Shown here: positions 9,610 through 19,571 of the stretch, one piece after another
Position numbering within the stretch: the stretch's first letter is position 1
Layout of the letters: each line of letters opens with the position of its first letter
DNA from: Mucilaginibacter achroorhodeus
GTDB taxonomy: Bacteria; Bacteroidota; Bacteroidia; Sphingobacteriales; Sphingobacteriaceae
DNA length: 64,000 bases
NCBI RefSeq assembly: GCF_007846095.1
Contig: NZ_VOEI01000004.1
Coordinates: forward strand, 403,792-467,791
Direction of reading: 5' to 3'
Translations under genes and position numbers: made by a program
Notes under the pieces: generated by a model
What the model was told of the DNA's origin: nothing
Databases searched by the model: none
Seen by the model: the letters and a program-made list of their open reading frames with translations, nothing else

Positions 9610-10284
9610 ATGAAGTTTATATATCAAATGTGGTGGAAGGTATTAGCAGTAGCACTTGTACTATCCACCTTCATTACCGGATTACTGCTGCGCGTGCCCC
9701 GCTTGCCTATAATTCACGAAACAATAAGAAATTTGTATTTCCACGTACCGATGTGGATGGGAATGCTCACTGTATTTGTAGTATCGGTATATTACAGCGT
9801 TAGATACCTGAATACTGGAAAAGAAGAACACGATTTGGCCGCTGTTGAATGCGTAAACACAGGCTTGATATTTTACAGTCTGGGTTTGTTAACCGGCATG
9901 CTTTGGGCAAAATATGCATGGGGCGAGTATTGGAGCGGCGACCCTAAGCAAAACAGTGCGGCTATTGCTTTTTTGCTGTATTGTGCTTACCTGGTGCTGC
10001 GCAATTCTATAGACGAGGAGCAAAAACGTGCAAAGATATCAGCCATTTACAACATCTTCGCTTTCCCTATAATGGTGGTACTGATATTTGTTTTACCACG
10101 TTTAACAGATTCGCTTCACCCGGGTAGTGGTGGCAATCCTGCTTTTGGCCGTTATGATTTGGACAATGGGATGAAATTGTCTTTTTATCCGGCAATGCTG
10201 GGCTGGAGTTTTATTGCGTTGTGGATTGCTACTGTGCGTTATCGCATCCGTTTAATTGAAAATAAAAAGAATGCCATTAATTAA
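9610..10284 (+). CDS. ccmC: Cytochrome c maturation protein CcmC (heme handling)
   Basis: A 224-aa protein starting at ATG 9610; the frame can be extended to a TTG at 9583, but the N-terminus MKFIYQMWWK is the natural start. It has six hydrophobic segments and the tryptophan-rich loop WGEYWSGDPKQ, a variant of the heme-binding WWD motif. Conserved histidines flank the motif (FHVP upstream and LHPGSGG downstream). CcmC loads heme onto CcmE. The ccmD-like gene follows 1 nt after the stop. Confidence 0.9.
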   Translation: MKFIYQMWWKVLAVALVLSTFITGLLLRVPRLPIIHETIRNLYFHVPMWMGMLTVFVVSVYYSVRYLNTGKEEHDLAAVECVNTGLIFYSLGLLTGMLWAKYAWGEYWSGDPKQNSAAIAFLLYCAYLVLRNSIDEEQKRAKISAIYNIFAFPIMVVLIFVLPRLTDSLHPGSGGNPAFGRYDLDNGMKLSFYPAMLGWSFIALWIATVRYRIRLIENKKNAIN

Positions 10285-10285
10285 T

Positions 10286-10495
10286 ATGAAAAAACTTGCT
10301 TTTTTATTGTCGTTGATTTTCTGTTTTACGGCTGTCTCGGCACAACAAACACAAAGTGTAGAAATGGCCGACGTTTTACGTAGTTCTGGTAAGATCTATG
10401 TTGTGATAGCCACTATATGTATTATTTTCATTGGCCTTGCCCTATACCTCTTCAGCATTGACAGGCGCTTAAAAAAAATCGAGAAAGAAAATTAA
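10286..10495 (+). CDS. ccmD: CcmD-like small membrane protein
   Basis: A 69-aa protein starting at ATG 10286. It carries a cleavable signal-like N-terminus (MKKLAFLLSLIFCFTAVSAQ) and one membrane span (about residues 38-58), and ends in a short charged tail RRLKKIEKEN. Its size, single span, basic cytoplasmic tail and position right after ccmC fit CcmD, which stabilises CcmC and CcmE. The N-terminal extension is longer than in proteobacterial CcmD. Confidence 0.72.
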   Translation: MKKLAFLLSLIFCFTAVSAQQTQSVEMADVLRSSGKIYVVIATICIIFIGLALYLFSIDRRLKKIEKEN

Positions 10496-10524
10496 ATCAA
10501 AAAGCCTTACAGCATTGTTTAAAC

Positions 10525-10566
10525 GGTGTTTTTGCTTGCCGCCGGGCAAGGTGTAACTAAAACACC
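10525..10566. other. Two-level hairpin between ccmD and gdhA
   Basis: The outer arms GGTGTTTT (10525-10532) and AAAACACC (10559-10566) enclose a strong inner hairpin, CTTGCC (10535-10540) with GGCAAG (10545-10550). No T-run follows, so it is not a clear terminator; it could be an RNA processing or stability element. Confidence 0.4.
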
Positions 10567-10654
10567 ATCTCTTTAACAGTTGCGATATTGGTAAAAAATA
10601 TACCAAATTTGGGCACTTTTTTAAGAAATTAATAATTATACCAAAAATCTAAAT

Positions 10655-12091
10655 ATGAGCACGAATAACCCGACTGCGAACCAGGAAACGCATTTCTTTG
10701 GCGATGTTTGTAAAAACTTCGATCACGCAGCGCAATTCACCAAGCACGATGCCGGTTTATTAGACCAGATCAAATCATGTAACAGCGTTTATCGCTTCCG
10801 CTTCCCAATACGTAAAGGCAATGGCTTTGAAGTTATAGATGCATGGCGCGTTGAGCACTCTCATCATCAATCACCAACCAAAGGCGGTATCCGCTACAGC
10901 GAAATGGTGAACGAAGATGAGGTAATGGCGCTTGCGGCGCTAATGACTTACAAGTGTGCTATCGTTAACGTTCCATTTGGCGGCGCTAAGGGTGGTATCA
11001 AGATCAATCCAAAAAATTACACTGTTGGCGAATTGGAAAACATTACCCGCCGTTACACAGTGGAATTGATAAAGAAGAATTTTATTGGCCCAAGCATTGA
11101 CGTACCTGCACCGGATTATGGATCGGGCGAACGCGAAATGAGCTGGATAGCCGACACGTATGCAACCATGAATCCTGGTCAGCTGGATGCCCTTGGCGCT
11201 GTAACAGGTAAGCCAATTGCTTTACACGGTATTGCCGGCAGGAGAGAAGCTACCGGTCGTGGTGTGGCAATTGCGGTTCGCGAGTGTGTTAGTGTTGCCG
11301 AGGATATGGATAAGTTGGGTTTAACAACGGGTTTATCAGGCAAAAAAATAATTGTACAGGGTTTAGGTAACGTAGGTTACTACTCGGCTAAATTCTTGTC
11401 AGAGTTTGGTGCTCTTATCGTAGGTATCTGCGAGTTTGAAGGTGCCGTTTATAACGAGGACGGTTTAGATGTTGAGGCAGTTTTCCAACACCGCAAATCA
11501 AGCGGATCGATCTTAGGTTACGCAGGTGCTAAACAAGAGTTTAAAAACACCATGGAAGGCTTAGAGCAACCATGTGATATTCTTGTACCGGCTGCTTTGG
11601 AAAACCAGATCACTGAAGCAAACATCCGTAACATTAAAGCGAAAATTATTGCTGAGGGTGCAAACGGCCCTACGTCACCTGAGGCTGAAGCGATATTTTA
11701 CCAAAACGGTGGTATGATTATCCCGGATATGTATGCCAACGCAGGCGGTGTAACCGTATCATACTTTGAATGGTTAAAGAACCTTAGCCACGTAGCGTTT
11801 GGCCGCATGAACCGCCGTTTTGAGGAAAACTCTAACCTTAACCTCGTAAACATGGTTGAGGGTATTACGGGTATCGCCTTAACGCCTATTCAGCGTGCTA
11901 CTATTGTTAAAGGTGCATCAGAACTGGAACTGGTAAATTCGGGTTTAGAAGACACCATGATCCGCTCATATCACGAGATCCGCGAGATCTACAAAAGCAA
12001 TCCAGATATTGGTACCCTGCGCAATGCTGCAATGGTTGGCGCTATTAACAAAATTGCGGTATCATACCAAAACCTTGGCGTGTGGCCGTGA
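10655..12091 (+). CDS. gdhA: Glutamate dehydrogenase (Glu/Leu/Phe/Val family)
   Basis: A 478-aa dehydrogenase. The substrate-binding region has KGGIRYS, the catalytic-lysine motif PFGGAKGGI and [10 protein letters not shown]. The NAD(P) domain has [10 protein letters not shown] near residues 232-241. It interconverts glutamate with 2-oxoglutarate and ammonium; the cofactor cannot be decided by eye. It stands alone between ccm genes, with a terminator after it. An inverted repeat TTGGTA-N7-TACCAA (10588-10606) upstream could be an operator, but that is weak. Confidence 0.92.
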   Translation: MSTNNPTANQETHFFGDVCKNFDHAAQFTKHDAGLLDQIKSCNSVYRFRFPIRKGNGFEVIDAWRVEHSHHQSPTKGGIRYSEMVNEDEVMALAALMTYKCAIVNVPFGGAKGGIKINPKNYTVGELENITRRYTVELIKKNFIGPSIDVPAPDYGSGEREMSWIADTYATMNPGQLDALGAVTGKPIALHGIAGRREATGRGVAIAVRECVSVAEDMDKLGLTTGLSGKKIIVQGLGNVGYYSAKFLSEFGALIVGICEFEGAVYNEDGLDVEAVFQHRKSSGSILGYAGAKQEFKNTMEGLEQPCDILVPAALENQITEANIRNIKAKIIAEGANGPTSPEAEAIFYQNGGMIIPDMYANAGGVTVSYFEWLKNLSHVAFGRMNRRFEENSNLNLVNMVEGITGIALTPIQRATIVKGASELELVNSGLEDTMIRSYHEIREIYKSNPDIGTLRNAAMVGAINKIAVSYQNLGVWP

Positions 12092-12146
12092 TTTATTGTT
12101 ATAAAGATTAGGGATTGGAGATTAGAGATTAGGTTCTTTTTTGAAT

Positions 12147-12175
12147 ACAAAAGCGGCAGAAATGCCGCTTTTTTT
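12147..12175 (+). terminator. Intrinsic terminator after gdhA
   Basis: AAGCGGCA (12151-12158), a GAAA tetraloop and TGCCGCTT (12163-12170), followed by TTTTT. The upstream A-run pairs with the T-run, as is common for terminators. Confidence 0.85.
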
Positions 12176-12288
12176 GTTTAAACAGGTTTCTCTTATTTAA
12201 CCAACCTTATTTTATGTTAACGTATGTTAACAGATAAGAGCGCTTGTGGGCTTGTAAATTACCTTTATCTTAATCAACCGCAAATTAT

Positions 12289-13923
12289 ATGAAACGGAAA
12301 CTTAAGATAGTGATGGTATTGGCTGCAATTGCGCTCACAGGTATCATTATATTTCAGGCTTATTGGAGTATTAACGCTTATAAGCTTAACAAGCAGCAAT
12401 TTGACCGCGATATCAACACAGCCATGCAGCGGGCAATGGATAGCTGTAAAAGAGACTACTTTGATTCTATACGTAAGGTAATGGTGTATCGCCTGTCTGA
12501 TACCGCCATTCATATTAAGCTTGATACGATAATAGAAAGGGATACCGCACATCCAAGTTTAAATATTATGGTATCAGATAAGTATACATCCTTTGGACAG
12601 CCATATCATATGCTGCTCGGTGCTTATGATTTCTATCGCCGCAAACTCCCACACAAGGCAACTACGCCGGAGATATTAACAGAAATGTCTTTCTATGTAC
12701 CTTCTTTTTTAGATAGGATAGAAATGCTGTTATCTATGCAAGATATAGCAAGTCATTTTGGGGAGCTACAGGGCTTTTTGCAAAAACATAAAAATGAAGA
12801 ACCAAGCGATAGCCTTATGGCCCACAACCGAATAATTAAGCACGGGGTGTATGAGCTTCCACAAAATTTTAGGCAGGCTGATAGCCTCAAAATATCAAAA
12901 TATTACCGTGCAGAGCTTAATAAATTGCATCCAAAGGCGAGCTTTAAACTAAGTATCTCAGATAAACCGATTCCTCCCAAAACTGCCGATCCACATCATG
13001 TAGATGATCTTAGATACAGCGAAACAGATGAGGTAAATTACAAATATCACGGCTTCCTGTTTTTGCAGCATACTTCTAAAAATCAGCTTTTTGTGAGGGC
13101 GGTGTTTGACAGGGCGCAGGCGGGCCTGCTAAAAGAAATGTTAGCCCCACTGTTATTTTCGGCTTTGTTAATTGTGTTCACTATTTTCTGCTTTATTTAC
13201 ATCATCAGAACTATCATTAACCAGAAACGGTTGACGGAGCTAAAGGATGATTTTATTAATAACATGACGCACGAGCTGAAAACACCTATTGCAACCATAT
13301 CTGTAGCAATAGAGGGGATGCAAAAGTACAATGCGCTGGATGACCCTGATAAAACAGCGCGCTACCTGCAAACTTGTCGTAACGAGCTCGGCAGGCTTAA
13401 CGATCTGGTAAATAAAGTGCTCAATATAGCAGCTTTTGAAAGCCATGATATCCCGTTAAATAAAGAATGGACAGACATCGACGGATTAATGAGCGATCTT
13501 GTTAATTCTGAAACGCTTAAGGCCGACAAACAGGTTGACATCAGTTTTGAAAATACAGTTGGTGTAAAGAGCGTATTTGCTGATAAACTGCATCTGCGAA
13601 ATATCCTCGCTAACCTTATCGACAACGCTGTAAAATATTGCGCTGAGCCTGTTGTAATAAGGATCATCCTGTCAAAGAATGGCAACTATGCAGAGTTTAT
13701 TGTAAAAGATAACGGTATAGGTATACCTGCCGAACATTTGGGGCAAATATTCGATAAATTTCATCGCGTGCCATCCGGTAATGTACACGATGTAAAGGGT
13801 ACAGGGCTTGGACTAAACTATGTAAAACACATGGTAGAAGCGCACGGTGGCAAAGTTGATGTAAAAAGTGTTGTTGGAAACGGTACATCGGTTAGTTTTA
13901 CTTTACCTTTAAGTAATGACTAA
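12289..13923 (+). CDS. Membrane sensor histidine kinase
   Basis: A 544-aa two-span sensor kinase. The first membrane segment is at about 7-27 and the second at about 285-310; between them lies a ~255-residue periplasmic sensor of unknown ligand. HisKA has H328 in NNMTHELKTPIA, and HATPase_c has the N box (LANLIDNAVKY) and GTGLGLNY. It overlaps the response regulator by 8 nt and so forms a two-component pair. The gene arrangement and length resemble the Bacteroides RprX/RprY type. The regulon is unknown; ccmE starts 152 nt after the pair. Confidence 0.92.
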   Translation: MKRKLKIVMVLAAIALTGIIIFQAYWSINAYKLNKQQFDRDINTAMQRAMDSCKRDYFDSIRKVMVYRLSDTAIHIKLDTIIERDTAHPSLNIMVSDKYTSFGQPYHMLLGAYDFYRRKLPHKATTPEILTEMSFYVPSFLDRIEMLLSMQDIASHFGELQGFLQKHKNEEPSDSLMAHNRIIKHGVYELPQNFRQADSLKISKYYRAELNKLHPKASFKLSISDKPIPPKTADPHHVDDLRYSETDEVNYKYHGFLFLQHTSKNQLFVRAVFDRAQAGLLKEMLAPLLFSALLIVFTIFCFIYIIRTIINQKRLTELKDDFINNMTHELKTPIATISVAIEGMQKYNALDDPDKTARYLQTCRNELGRLNDLVNKVLNIAAFESHDIPLNKEWTDIDGLMSDLVNSETLKADKQVDISFENTVGVKSVFADKLHLRNILANLIDNAVKYCAEPVVIRIILSKNGNYAEFIVKDNGIGIPAEHLGQIFDKFHRVPSGNVHDVKGTGLGLNYVKHMVEAHGGKVDVKSVVGNGTSVSFTLPLSND

Positions 13924-14605
13924 TACCCGCGTACTTTTGGCCGAAGATGAGTTAGCCCTGGCGCATATTGTACGCGAAAGCCTGGAAGAAAGCGGGTTTG
14001 CGGTTACACTATGCGCCAACGGCGAGCAAGCGCTGAAAAGCTATCAAAGCACTAATTACGATATTTTGGTGCTTGATGTAATGATGCCCAAAATGGATGG
14101 CTTTGAAGTAGCTCGTAAAGTGAGGGCAACGGATAACACAACACCTATTATTTTCCTTACTGCACGCTCGCAGCCCAAGGATGTGGTTGCAGGTTTTGAG
14201 ATTGGTGCTAATGACTATCTTAAAAAACCGTTCAGCGTTGAGGAACTGATAGTGCGTATAAAGGTAATGCTAAGCACCAATCGCATTTTACCTAAGCTCA
14301 GATCGGCACAGGAGGCTTATGCTATCAACAATATTTCGTTCTCGCCAAACAAAAATATGCTTCAGCATGGAGTAAGTAACATACAACTTACTGCCCGTGA
14401 GAGTGATATTTTAAAAATTCTTTGTAAACACCAATACGAGGTAATTCCGCGCAAGGAACTGCTTGACGCTTTATGGGGAGATGACAGTTTCTTTAACGCC
14501 CGCAGCTTAGACGTATTTATCACTCGCTTACGTACTCATCTTAAGGTAGATCCGCAGGTGCAGATAATCAACGTAAGAGGAGTGGGGTATAAGTTGGTGT
14601 GGTAA
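13916..14605 (+). CDS. OmpR/PhoB-family response regulator
   Basis: A 229-aa protein with a receiver domain (residues 4-118; acidic pair E10-D11, phosphorylation site D54 in LVLDVMMP, conserved Lys in LKKPF). A winged-helix DNA-binding domain (about 133-228) follows, with LTARESDILKIL and the C-terminal RGVGYKLVW. Its start lies inside the end of the partner kinase gene, so translation is coupled. Confidence 0.93.
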   Translation: MTNTRVLLAEDELALAHIVRESLEESGFAVTLCANGEQALKSYQSTNYDILVLDVMMPKMDGFEVARKVRATDNTTPIIFLTARSQPKDVVAGFEIGANDYLKKPFSVEELIVRIKVMLSTNRILPKLRSAQEAYAINNISFSPNKNMLQHGVSNIQLTARESDILKILCKHQYEVIPRKELLDALWGDDSFFNARSLDVFITRLRTHLKVDPQVQIINVRGVGYKLVW

Positions 14606-14720
14606 CAACTGCGAACCAAATTACTTATGCCTAAACCTTATCACATTTTACCTATGCAATCTATAACAATTCTAAATAAGCAATATCCCTTGTAATAAAC
14701 ATTATTAGCTTTGCGTTTTG

Positions 14721-14728
14721 TATTTTTG
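14721..14728 (+). promoter_or_regulatory. Possible -7 box upstream of ccmE
   Basis: TATTTTTG fits TAnnTTTG and lies 29 nt before the ccmE ATG. It suggests that ccmEF has its own promoter after the two-component system. No clear -33 element is seen. Confidence 0.35.
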
Positions 14729-14757
14729 CAAAACTGTTCTGTGCAGTTGTATAAACA

Positions 14758-15168
14758 ATGAAAAAAAGCGCAATCTTCGGTATAGTAACTATTGCTATTG
14801 CGATAGCTGTTATCATAAGCACCTATTCAAACACAAGTACTTACGGCTCTTTTAACGATGCCCGTAAAGCTGACGCTGAACTACATGTTGTAGGCCATCT
14901 TAACAAAACCAAAGCTTTGTATTATGATGCTACTAAAGATGCTAACTACTTTTCTTTCTATATGAAAGATAATAAAGGTGAGGAGTGTAAGGTGGTGTTC
15001 AGTGGTACCAAACCACAGGATTTTGAGCGTTCGGAACAAATTGTACTGACCGGTTCTATGAAAGGCAAAGAGTTTCATGCCTCAAAGATCCTGATGAAAT
15101 GCCCATCTAAATATACCGACGATAAATTGAACGTTGCTGAGTCTAAAACGCAAAGCGCCAGCATATAA
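14758..15168 (+). CDS. ccmE: Cytochrome c maturation heme chaperone CcmE
   Basis: A 136-aa protein with an N-terminal membrane anchor (about 5-22) and a periplasmic OB-fold. The region VVGHLNKTKALYYDA followed by FYMKDNKGEECKVVFSGTKPQDFERSE is CcmE-like, and a KCPSKY motif lies near the C-terminus. In classical CcmE a His in a HxxxY context binds heme covalently. Here FHASKILMKCPSKY has H, C and Y close together, so it may be a variant site (inference). It is followed after 10 nt by ccmF. Confidence 0.85.
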   Translation: MKKSAIFGIVTIAIAIAVIISTYSNTSTYGSFNDARKADAELHVVGHLNKTKALYYDATKDANYFSFYMKDNKGEECKVVFSGTKPQDFERSEQIVLTGSMKGKEFHASKILMKCPSKYTDDKLNVAESKTQSASI

Positions 15169-15178
15169 ATAGTTTTTA

Positions 15179-17677
15179 ATGGAGATAGCTTATCAGGGCG
15201 AACACCTTTTTCCGGGTAGTTTAGGCCAGTTTTTTATTGTACTTGCATTCGGTTCAGCACTTTTTTCATTCATCTGTTACTACTTTGCCACTACCGAAAC
15301 TGCTGCCAGCAGCGATAAATCGTGGTTGCGCATGGGTCGTATAGGCTACTGGTTAAACACTGTATCTATCATTGGTATGGGTGTTTGTTTGTTCTACATT
15401 CTTTACAACCATTATTTCGAGTACCATTACGCCTGGTCGTACACTTCTAAAACCTTACCTACCTATTATTTAATTTCCGGTTTTTGGAACGGGCAGGAGG
15501 GTGGCTTTTTGCTATGGATGTTTTGGGGAGCGGTTTTAGGTAATGTACTAATATGGCGCGCCAAAAGTTGGGAAAAGCCAGCTATGGCTATCATGGCGCT
15601 ATCGCAAGCGGTTTTAGGTACCATGATATTAGGCCTGCAGATAGGCAGTGCACATATCGGCAGCTCACCGTTTTTATTGCTGCGCGATGCCATGGCCGAT
15701 GCACCGATATTTAAAAACGCTAACTATCTCGATTTTATAAAAGACGGCAAGGGCATGAACCCTTCGCTTCAAAACTACTGGATGATCATCCACCCGCCGG
15801 TGTTGTTCCTTGGCGTGGCGTCTCTGGTAGTGCCGTTTGCATTTGCCGTTGCCGGTTTATGGCAAAGACGTTTTAAGGAGTGGGTTCCGGCTGCAATACC
15901 TTACGCTTTGTTTGCCTGTATGATATTGGGCACAGGTGTTATTATGGGTTCTTTCTGGGCTTATGAATCATTGAACTTCGATGGCTTTTGGGCTTGGGAC
16001 CCGGTAGAGAATGCATCTATCTTCCCTTGGTTGATCATGGTGGCTGCGGTACACGTACTTATCGTATTTAAAAACAGTGGTCATTCATATTTTACGGCAG
16101 CATTTTTAACACTGCTGGCTTTCGTTATCGAATGGTATTCATCGTTCCTGGCACGTAGTGGTGTGCTGGGCGAAACATCTGTACACGCATTTACCGACCT
16201 TGGCCTGTTCTGGCAGTTGGTTATCGGTATGGCTATATTCTTCATCATAATGGTTTACCTGCTGGTAAGCCGCTGGAAAGAAATGCCCATCACCAAAAAG
16301 GATGAGGACACTTATTCGCGCGAGTTCTGGATGTTTGTAGGTGCGGTATTCCTTTGCCTATCATGCCTGCAATTGGTGGTAGTAACATCACTGCCGGTTT
16401 GGAACCTGATGTTTGGCACCAAATGGGCGCCGCCAACAGAATCTATCAAACAATACAACGTTTTTCAGGGATCATTTGCCGTGGTGATCGCATTGCTTAC
16501 AGGTATCACGCAGTTCCTTAAATACAAGAAAACCGATATAACGCGCTTCTTTATTACTACCGGCGTTTACCTCGTATTTGCTGCGTTGGTAGCTGCGTTA
16601 ATTATCTATGCAACCGGGCTGTATAAACTTAGCTTCGTGTTCTGGCTGGTGATGTTTGCATCGTTGTATAGTGTTTTTGCTAATGGTAAAATACTGTCTG
16701 ACGCGTTTAAAGGTAAATACAAACTTGCCGGGTCTGCCGTATCACACATCGGTTTTGGTTTACTTTTGGTAGGCGCGCTGATAGCTGCAGGTACTAAAAA
16801 AGTAGTATCTATAAACGAACAGGGCGAAGAGCACATTGCCGAATCTTACAAAGAGGAGAATCCAAAGGAAAACCTGCTGCTTTACCTTAATCAGCCTATC
16901 AAAATGGGCGAGTATAACGTAACCTTTAAAGGTGATACCATAGAAGGCGCTCAGCACTTGTTCAATATCGATTATGAACGAGTGAAAGATGGTAAGGTGA
17001 CTGAGAAATTCAGATTGAGGCCAAACGTAATACAATCTCAAGGTGGTATGTCGTCATCTCCGGATACCAAGCATTACCTGTTCCGCGATTTATACACGCA
17101 CATCACCATGACCAACGTGATAAGTGCCGAACCTAAGCAGGAAGAAAACCACGCCGACCATCCCGAGGCCGACGATGATAAAAACTACGATGCACCGGTT
17201 GCCCATGAAGTTGCCGTTGGTGATACTATCCCGTACCGCGATGGCAAGATCATACTAAAAAGCCTGAACAAACAGGTGAAAGTTAAGGACATCCCGCTGA
17301 GTGATAAGGATGTTGCCGTTGGCGCACAGCTTGAAGTTATAACCCAGGGGAAAACCTACACAACAGAACCGGTTTACCTGATAAAGGGCCGTAATGTTTT
17401 TGATTTTGGTAAAAAACTGGAAGAAGCTGGTTTAAAGCTGCGTTTCTCAAAGATCATCCCGGATAAAGGCAAAGTTGAAATTCTGGTTTACCAACAGCCT
17501 GAAAGCAAGAAGAAATTTATTGTAATGAAGGCCGTTGAGTTCCCTTACATCAACTTTTTGTGGGCGGGTACCATTATCATGGTCATCGGGTTCTTTATGT
17601 CGATATTAAGAAGGAATAAAGAACTGAAACCTGCTTTAGCAGAAGTCAAAAGTCAAAAGTCAGAAGTCAAAAGATAA
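15179..17677 (+). CDS. ccmF: Cytochrome c heme lyase CcmF
   Basis: An 832-aa polytopic membrane protein of the CcmF/CcsA heme-handling superfamily. It carries the WWD-type motif WAWDPVENASIFPW near residues 277-290 and SGFWNGQEGGFLLW upstream. About 15 hydrophobic segments are visible, plus a large periplasmic domain (about 545-800). CcmF joins heme from CcmE to apocytochrome c. It is longer than proteobacterial CcmF (~650 aa) because of the C-terminal domain. The last codons are built from a tandem heptamer repeat. Confidence 0.93.
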   Translation: MEIAYQGEHLFPGSLGQFFIVLAFGSALFSFICYYFATTETAASSDKSWLRMGRIGYWLNTVSIIGMGVCLFYILYNHYFEYHYAWSYTSKTLPTYYLISGFWNGQEGGFLLWMFWGAVLGNVLIWRAKSWEKPAMAIMALSQAVLGTMILGLQIGSAHIGSSPFLLLRDAMADAPIFKNANYLDFIKDGKGMNPSLQNYWMIIHPPVLFLGVASLVVPFAFAVAGLWQRRFKEWVPAAIPYALFACMILGTGVIMGSFWAYESLNFDGFWAWDPVENASIFPWLIMVAAVHVLIVFKNSGHSYFTAAFLTLLAFVIEWYSSFLARSGVLGETSVHAFTDLGLFWQLVIGMAIFFIIMVYLLVSRWKEMPITKKDEDTYSREFWMFVGAVFLCLSCLQLVVVTSLPVWNLMFGTKWAPPTESIKQYNVFQGSFAVVIALLTGITQFLKYKKTDITRFFITTGVYLVFAALVAALIIYATGLYKLSFVFWLVMFASLYSVFANGKILSDAFKGKYKLAGSAVSHIGFGLLLVGALIAAGTKKVVSINEQGEEHIAESYKEENPKENLLLYLNQPIKMGEYNVTFKGDTIEGAQHLFNIDYERVKDGKVTEKFRLRPNVIQSQGGMSSSPDTKHYLFRDLYTHITMTNVISAEPKQEENHADHPEADDDKNYDAPVAHEVAVGDTIPYRDGKIILKSLNKQVKVKDIPLSDKDVAVGAQLEVITQGKTYTTEPVYLIKGRNVFDFGKKLEEAGLKLRFSKIIPDKGKVEILVYQQPESKKKFIVMKAVEFPYINFLWAGTIIMVIGFFMSILRRNKELKPALAEVKSQKSEVKR
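17644..17671 (+). repeat. Four tandem heptamers (AGTCAAA) forming the end of ccmF
   Basis: Copies at 17644, 17651, 17658 (AGTCAGA variant) and 17665. The unit is 7 nt, so gain or loss of a copy would shift the reading frame just before the stop at 17675. Confidence 0.8.
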
Positions 17678-17701
17678 GGCCAATACAACAATATTTTACG
17701 G

Positions 17702-17738
17702 AGAGCACAAAGGAATTACCTTTGTGCTCTTTGCGTTT
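17702..17738 (+). terminator. Terminator after ccmF
   Basis: A perfect 12-bp stem, AGAGCACAAAGG (17702-17713) with CCTTTGTGCTCT (17719-17730), with loop AATTA, followed by a T-rich tail TTGCGTTTT. Confidence 0.75.
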
Positions 17739-17927
17739 TATATGGTAATTTACGCTGATAGAGATTGCTTTAGTGTAGCTACCATCTGTGATCAAATGGT
17801 CGGAGCGGATGAACATTCTACAAGAATGGTAAGTATACTCATCAAAGCATTGCGTTCTGTAACAATTTACAAACACCTGTAAAAACTGCTTGGCAAACAT
17901 TAAATTAGGGTTACCAATACCCTTTAC

Positions 17928-19349
17928 ATGCTTAGCCTAAAAAAATTACTTAGCGCATCTATATTGTTGTTGCCACTATTTACAAATGCCCAGGAAAAAT
18001 CACCTCTGATTACAGGTAATGTAAATATTTCAATAAAAAAAGGCACTATTGCCTGCGACCTCATAGTGACCGACCTGCCAGATGTAAAAGATTACGTCAT
18101 CAGGCTTAATTCAGGTATGAACATCCATTACTTTAAAGACCTGAAACGAAGCAAACAGCCTTTGTACTACGATATGGATACCAAAGACAGTATCCAGTCT
18201 GACGAGACCAAGGCGTATTACCTGCACGAGAACACGGGTAACCCGGCGCGTTATCTGCCTGAGGAACTGGAGATAAAATATGCGGGCATGTACCCTGTAA
18301 TTGCTGATTCGCTGAGCGGTTACATGGGCCAGGACTGGCGGGGCAACATAGCCTTTAACGGTTACTCGGTAAGGGCCGAAGGAATGCAGGCGGCGTGGTA
18401 CCCTGTATTGTATGATAAAGCTACAAGAACCCGTTACGCAGAAGTAAAGTACAATATCAACATTACCTGTAACGATTGCAGCCTGCTTTTTTTGAACGGC
18501 AGCCAGCCGGTGAGAGGGACAAAAGGTAGCTTTAAAAGCGATGCCACGCAAGAGATGTCTATGTACTGTGGCGACGTTAAGGCAAAGCAAAATAAAGGTG
18601 TATGGCTTATCAATTCGGATATGACCGCGCAGCAGGAGCAGAAGTTATTTGATCTGGCGGGTTCCTACCAATCGTACTACACTAAAAACTTTGGCACACC
18701 TTTTAAAGGCAATCTTGCTTTCGTACAAACCACACCCGTGGCTGATTCCGCACAATGGGCTTTTTCTTTTTTTTCGGCACCCACAACTTTTAACGTAGGA
18801 GCCGGGCGGTATGGCCTGCATGCTATGTTTGATGATAAAAACAGCGGTATGCCTAAAAAGACCATGGCGCACGAACTGGCGCATTATTACTTTGGTACAT
18901 TGTTAAAGCCCGGCAATGAGTTTGGCCATGCCATTGAAGAAGGCTTTGCCGAGTACTTAGCGTTTAATCTTACTAAGCATTTAGAGGGTGAAGCCGTGTA
19001 CAATGAAAATCTGCAGAACAAGGTACACAGTCTTAAATATCTGCATAAATATCAACCATTTTCAAAAGTAGTGTCTGATAAAGATTACGGCAACCGCGAA
19101 TATTACCTGTACTATTACACGCCGGTGTTACTTTTAGCTATCGAAAAAGAAATGGGTGAACCAGTGATGTGGAAATGGCTTAAAGCCATGATAGCCACCG
19201 GTTCAGACCACGCAGATTACAGCCTGATGCTTAATACTTTCCGCACCGCCGTAACGGATAAAGACCTGCAGGAGAAGATCATTAAGAAGTATTTTACATC
19301 TGATGATGCATTGAAGAATGCCTATGAGGTGTTGGGGGTGAAAGAGTAG
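17928..19349 (+). CDS. Secreted gluzincin-type metallopeptidase (M1-like)
   Basis: A 473-aa protein with a signal peptide (1 to about 21, ending in NAQ). The zinc motif HELAH is at residues 315-319, with the third ligand glutamate in EEGFAEYLAF about 20 residues later, as in M1 aminopeptidases. An N-terminal beta-rich domain precedes the catalytic part. The usual M1 GxMEN substrate motif is not obvious, so its true specificity is uncertain. It is monocistronic, with 250 nt of sequence upstream including the ccmF terminator. Confidence 0.75.
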   Translation: MLSLKKLLSASILLLPLFTNAQEKSPLITGNVNISIKKGTIACDLIVTDLPDVKDYVIRLNSGMNIHYFKDLKRSKQPLYYDMDTKDSIQSDETKAYYLHENTGNPARYLPEELEIKYAGMYPVIADSLSGYMGQDWRGNIAFNGYSVRAEGMQAAWYPVLYDKATRTRYAEVKYNINITCNDCSLLFLNGSQPVRGTKGSFKSDATQEMSMYCGDVKAKQNKGVWLINSDMTAQQEQKLFDLAGSYQSYYTKNFGTPFKGNLAFVQTTPVADSAQWAFSFFSAPTTFNVGAGRYGLHAMFDDKNSGMPKKTMAHELAHYYFGTLLKPGNEFGHAIEEGFAEYLAFNLTKHLEGEAVYNENLQNKVHSLKYLHKYQPFSKVVSDKDYGNREYYLYYYTPVLLLAIEKEMGEPVMWKWLKAMIATGSDHADYSLMLNTFRTAVTDKDLQEKIIKKYFTSDDALKNAYEVLGVKE

Positions 19350-19571
19350 GTGCATTTTCCCGCTTAGGCACGTAGTGCCATGCCTCTTAGCCCACACAAG
19401 TCCGCCATCGTTCTGCCAGCTTTCACCCAAAGCTTTTTTGCTGACAGGGAAAAGTAAGAGCAGTAACCCGATGCTACCGAAAGATGCGACATAGTGTAAC
19501 GTGCGGGTAGCACAGGCATTGCAATAGCATAAACGTAGTAGCGCGTTACCAAGTCGCGAGTTTTCTTTTTG

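Noticed and set aside
17667..17900. 77-codon minus-strand ORF after ccmF
   Set aside because: It covers the ccmF terminator and shows no family features.
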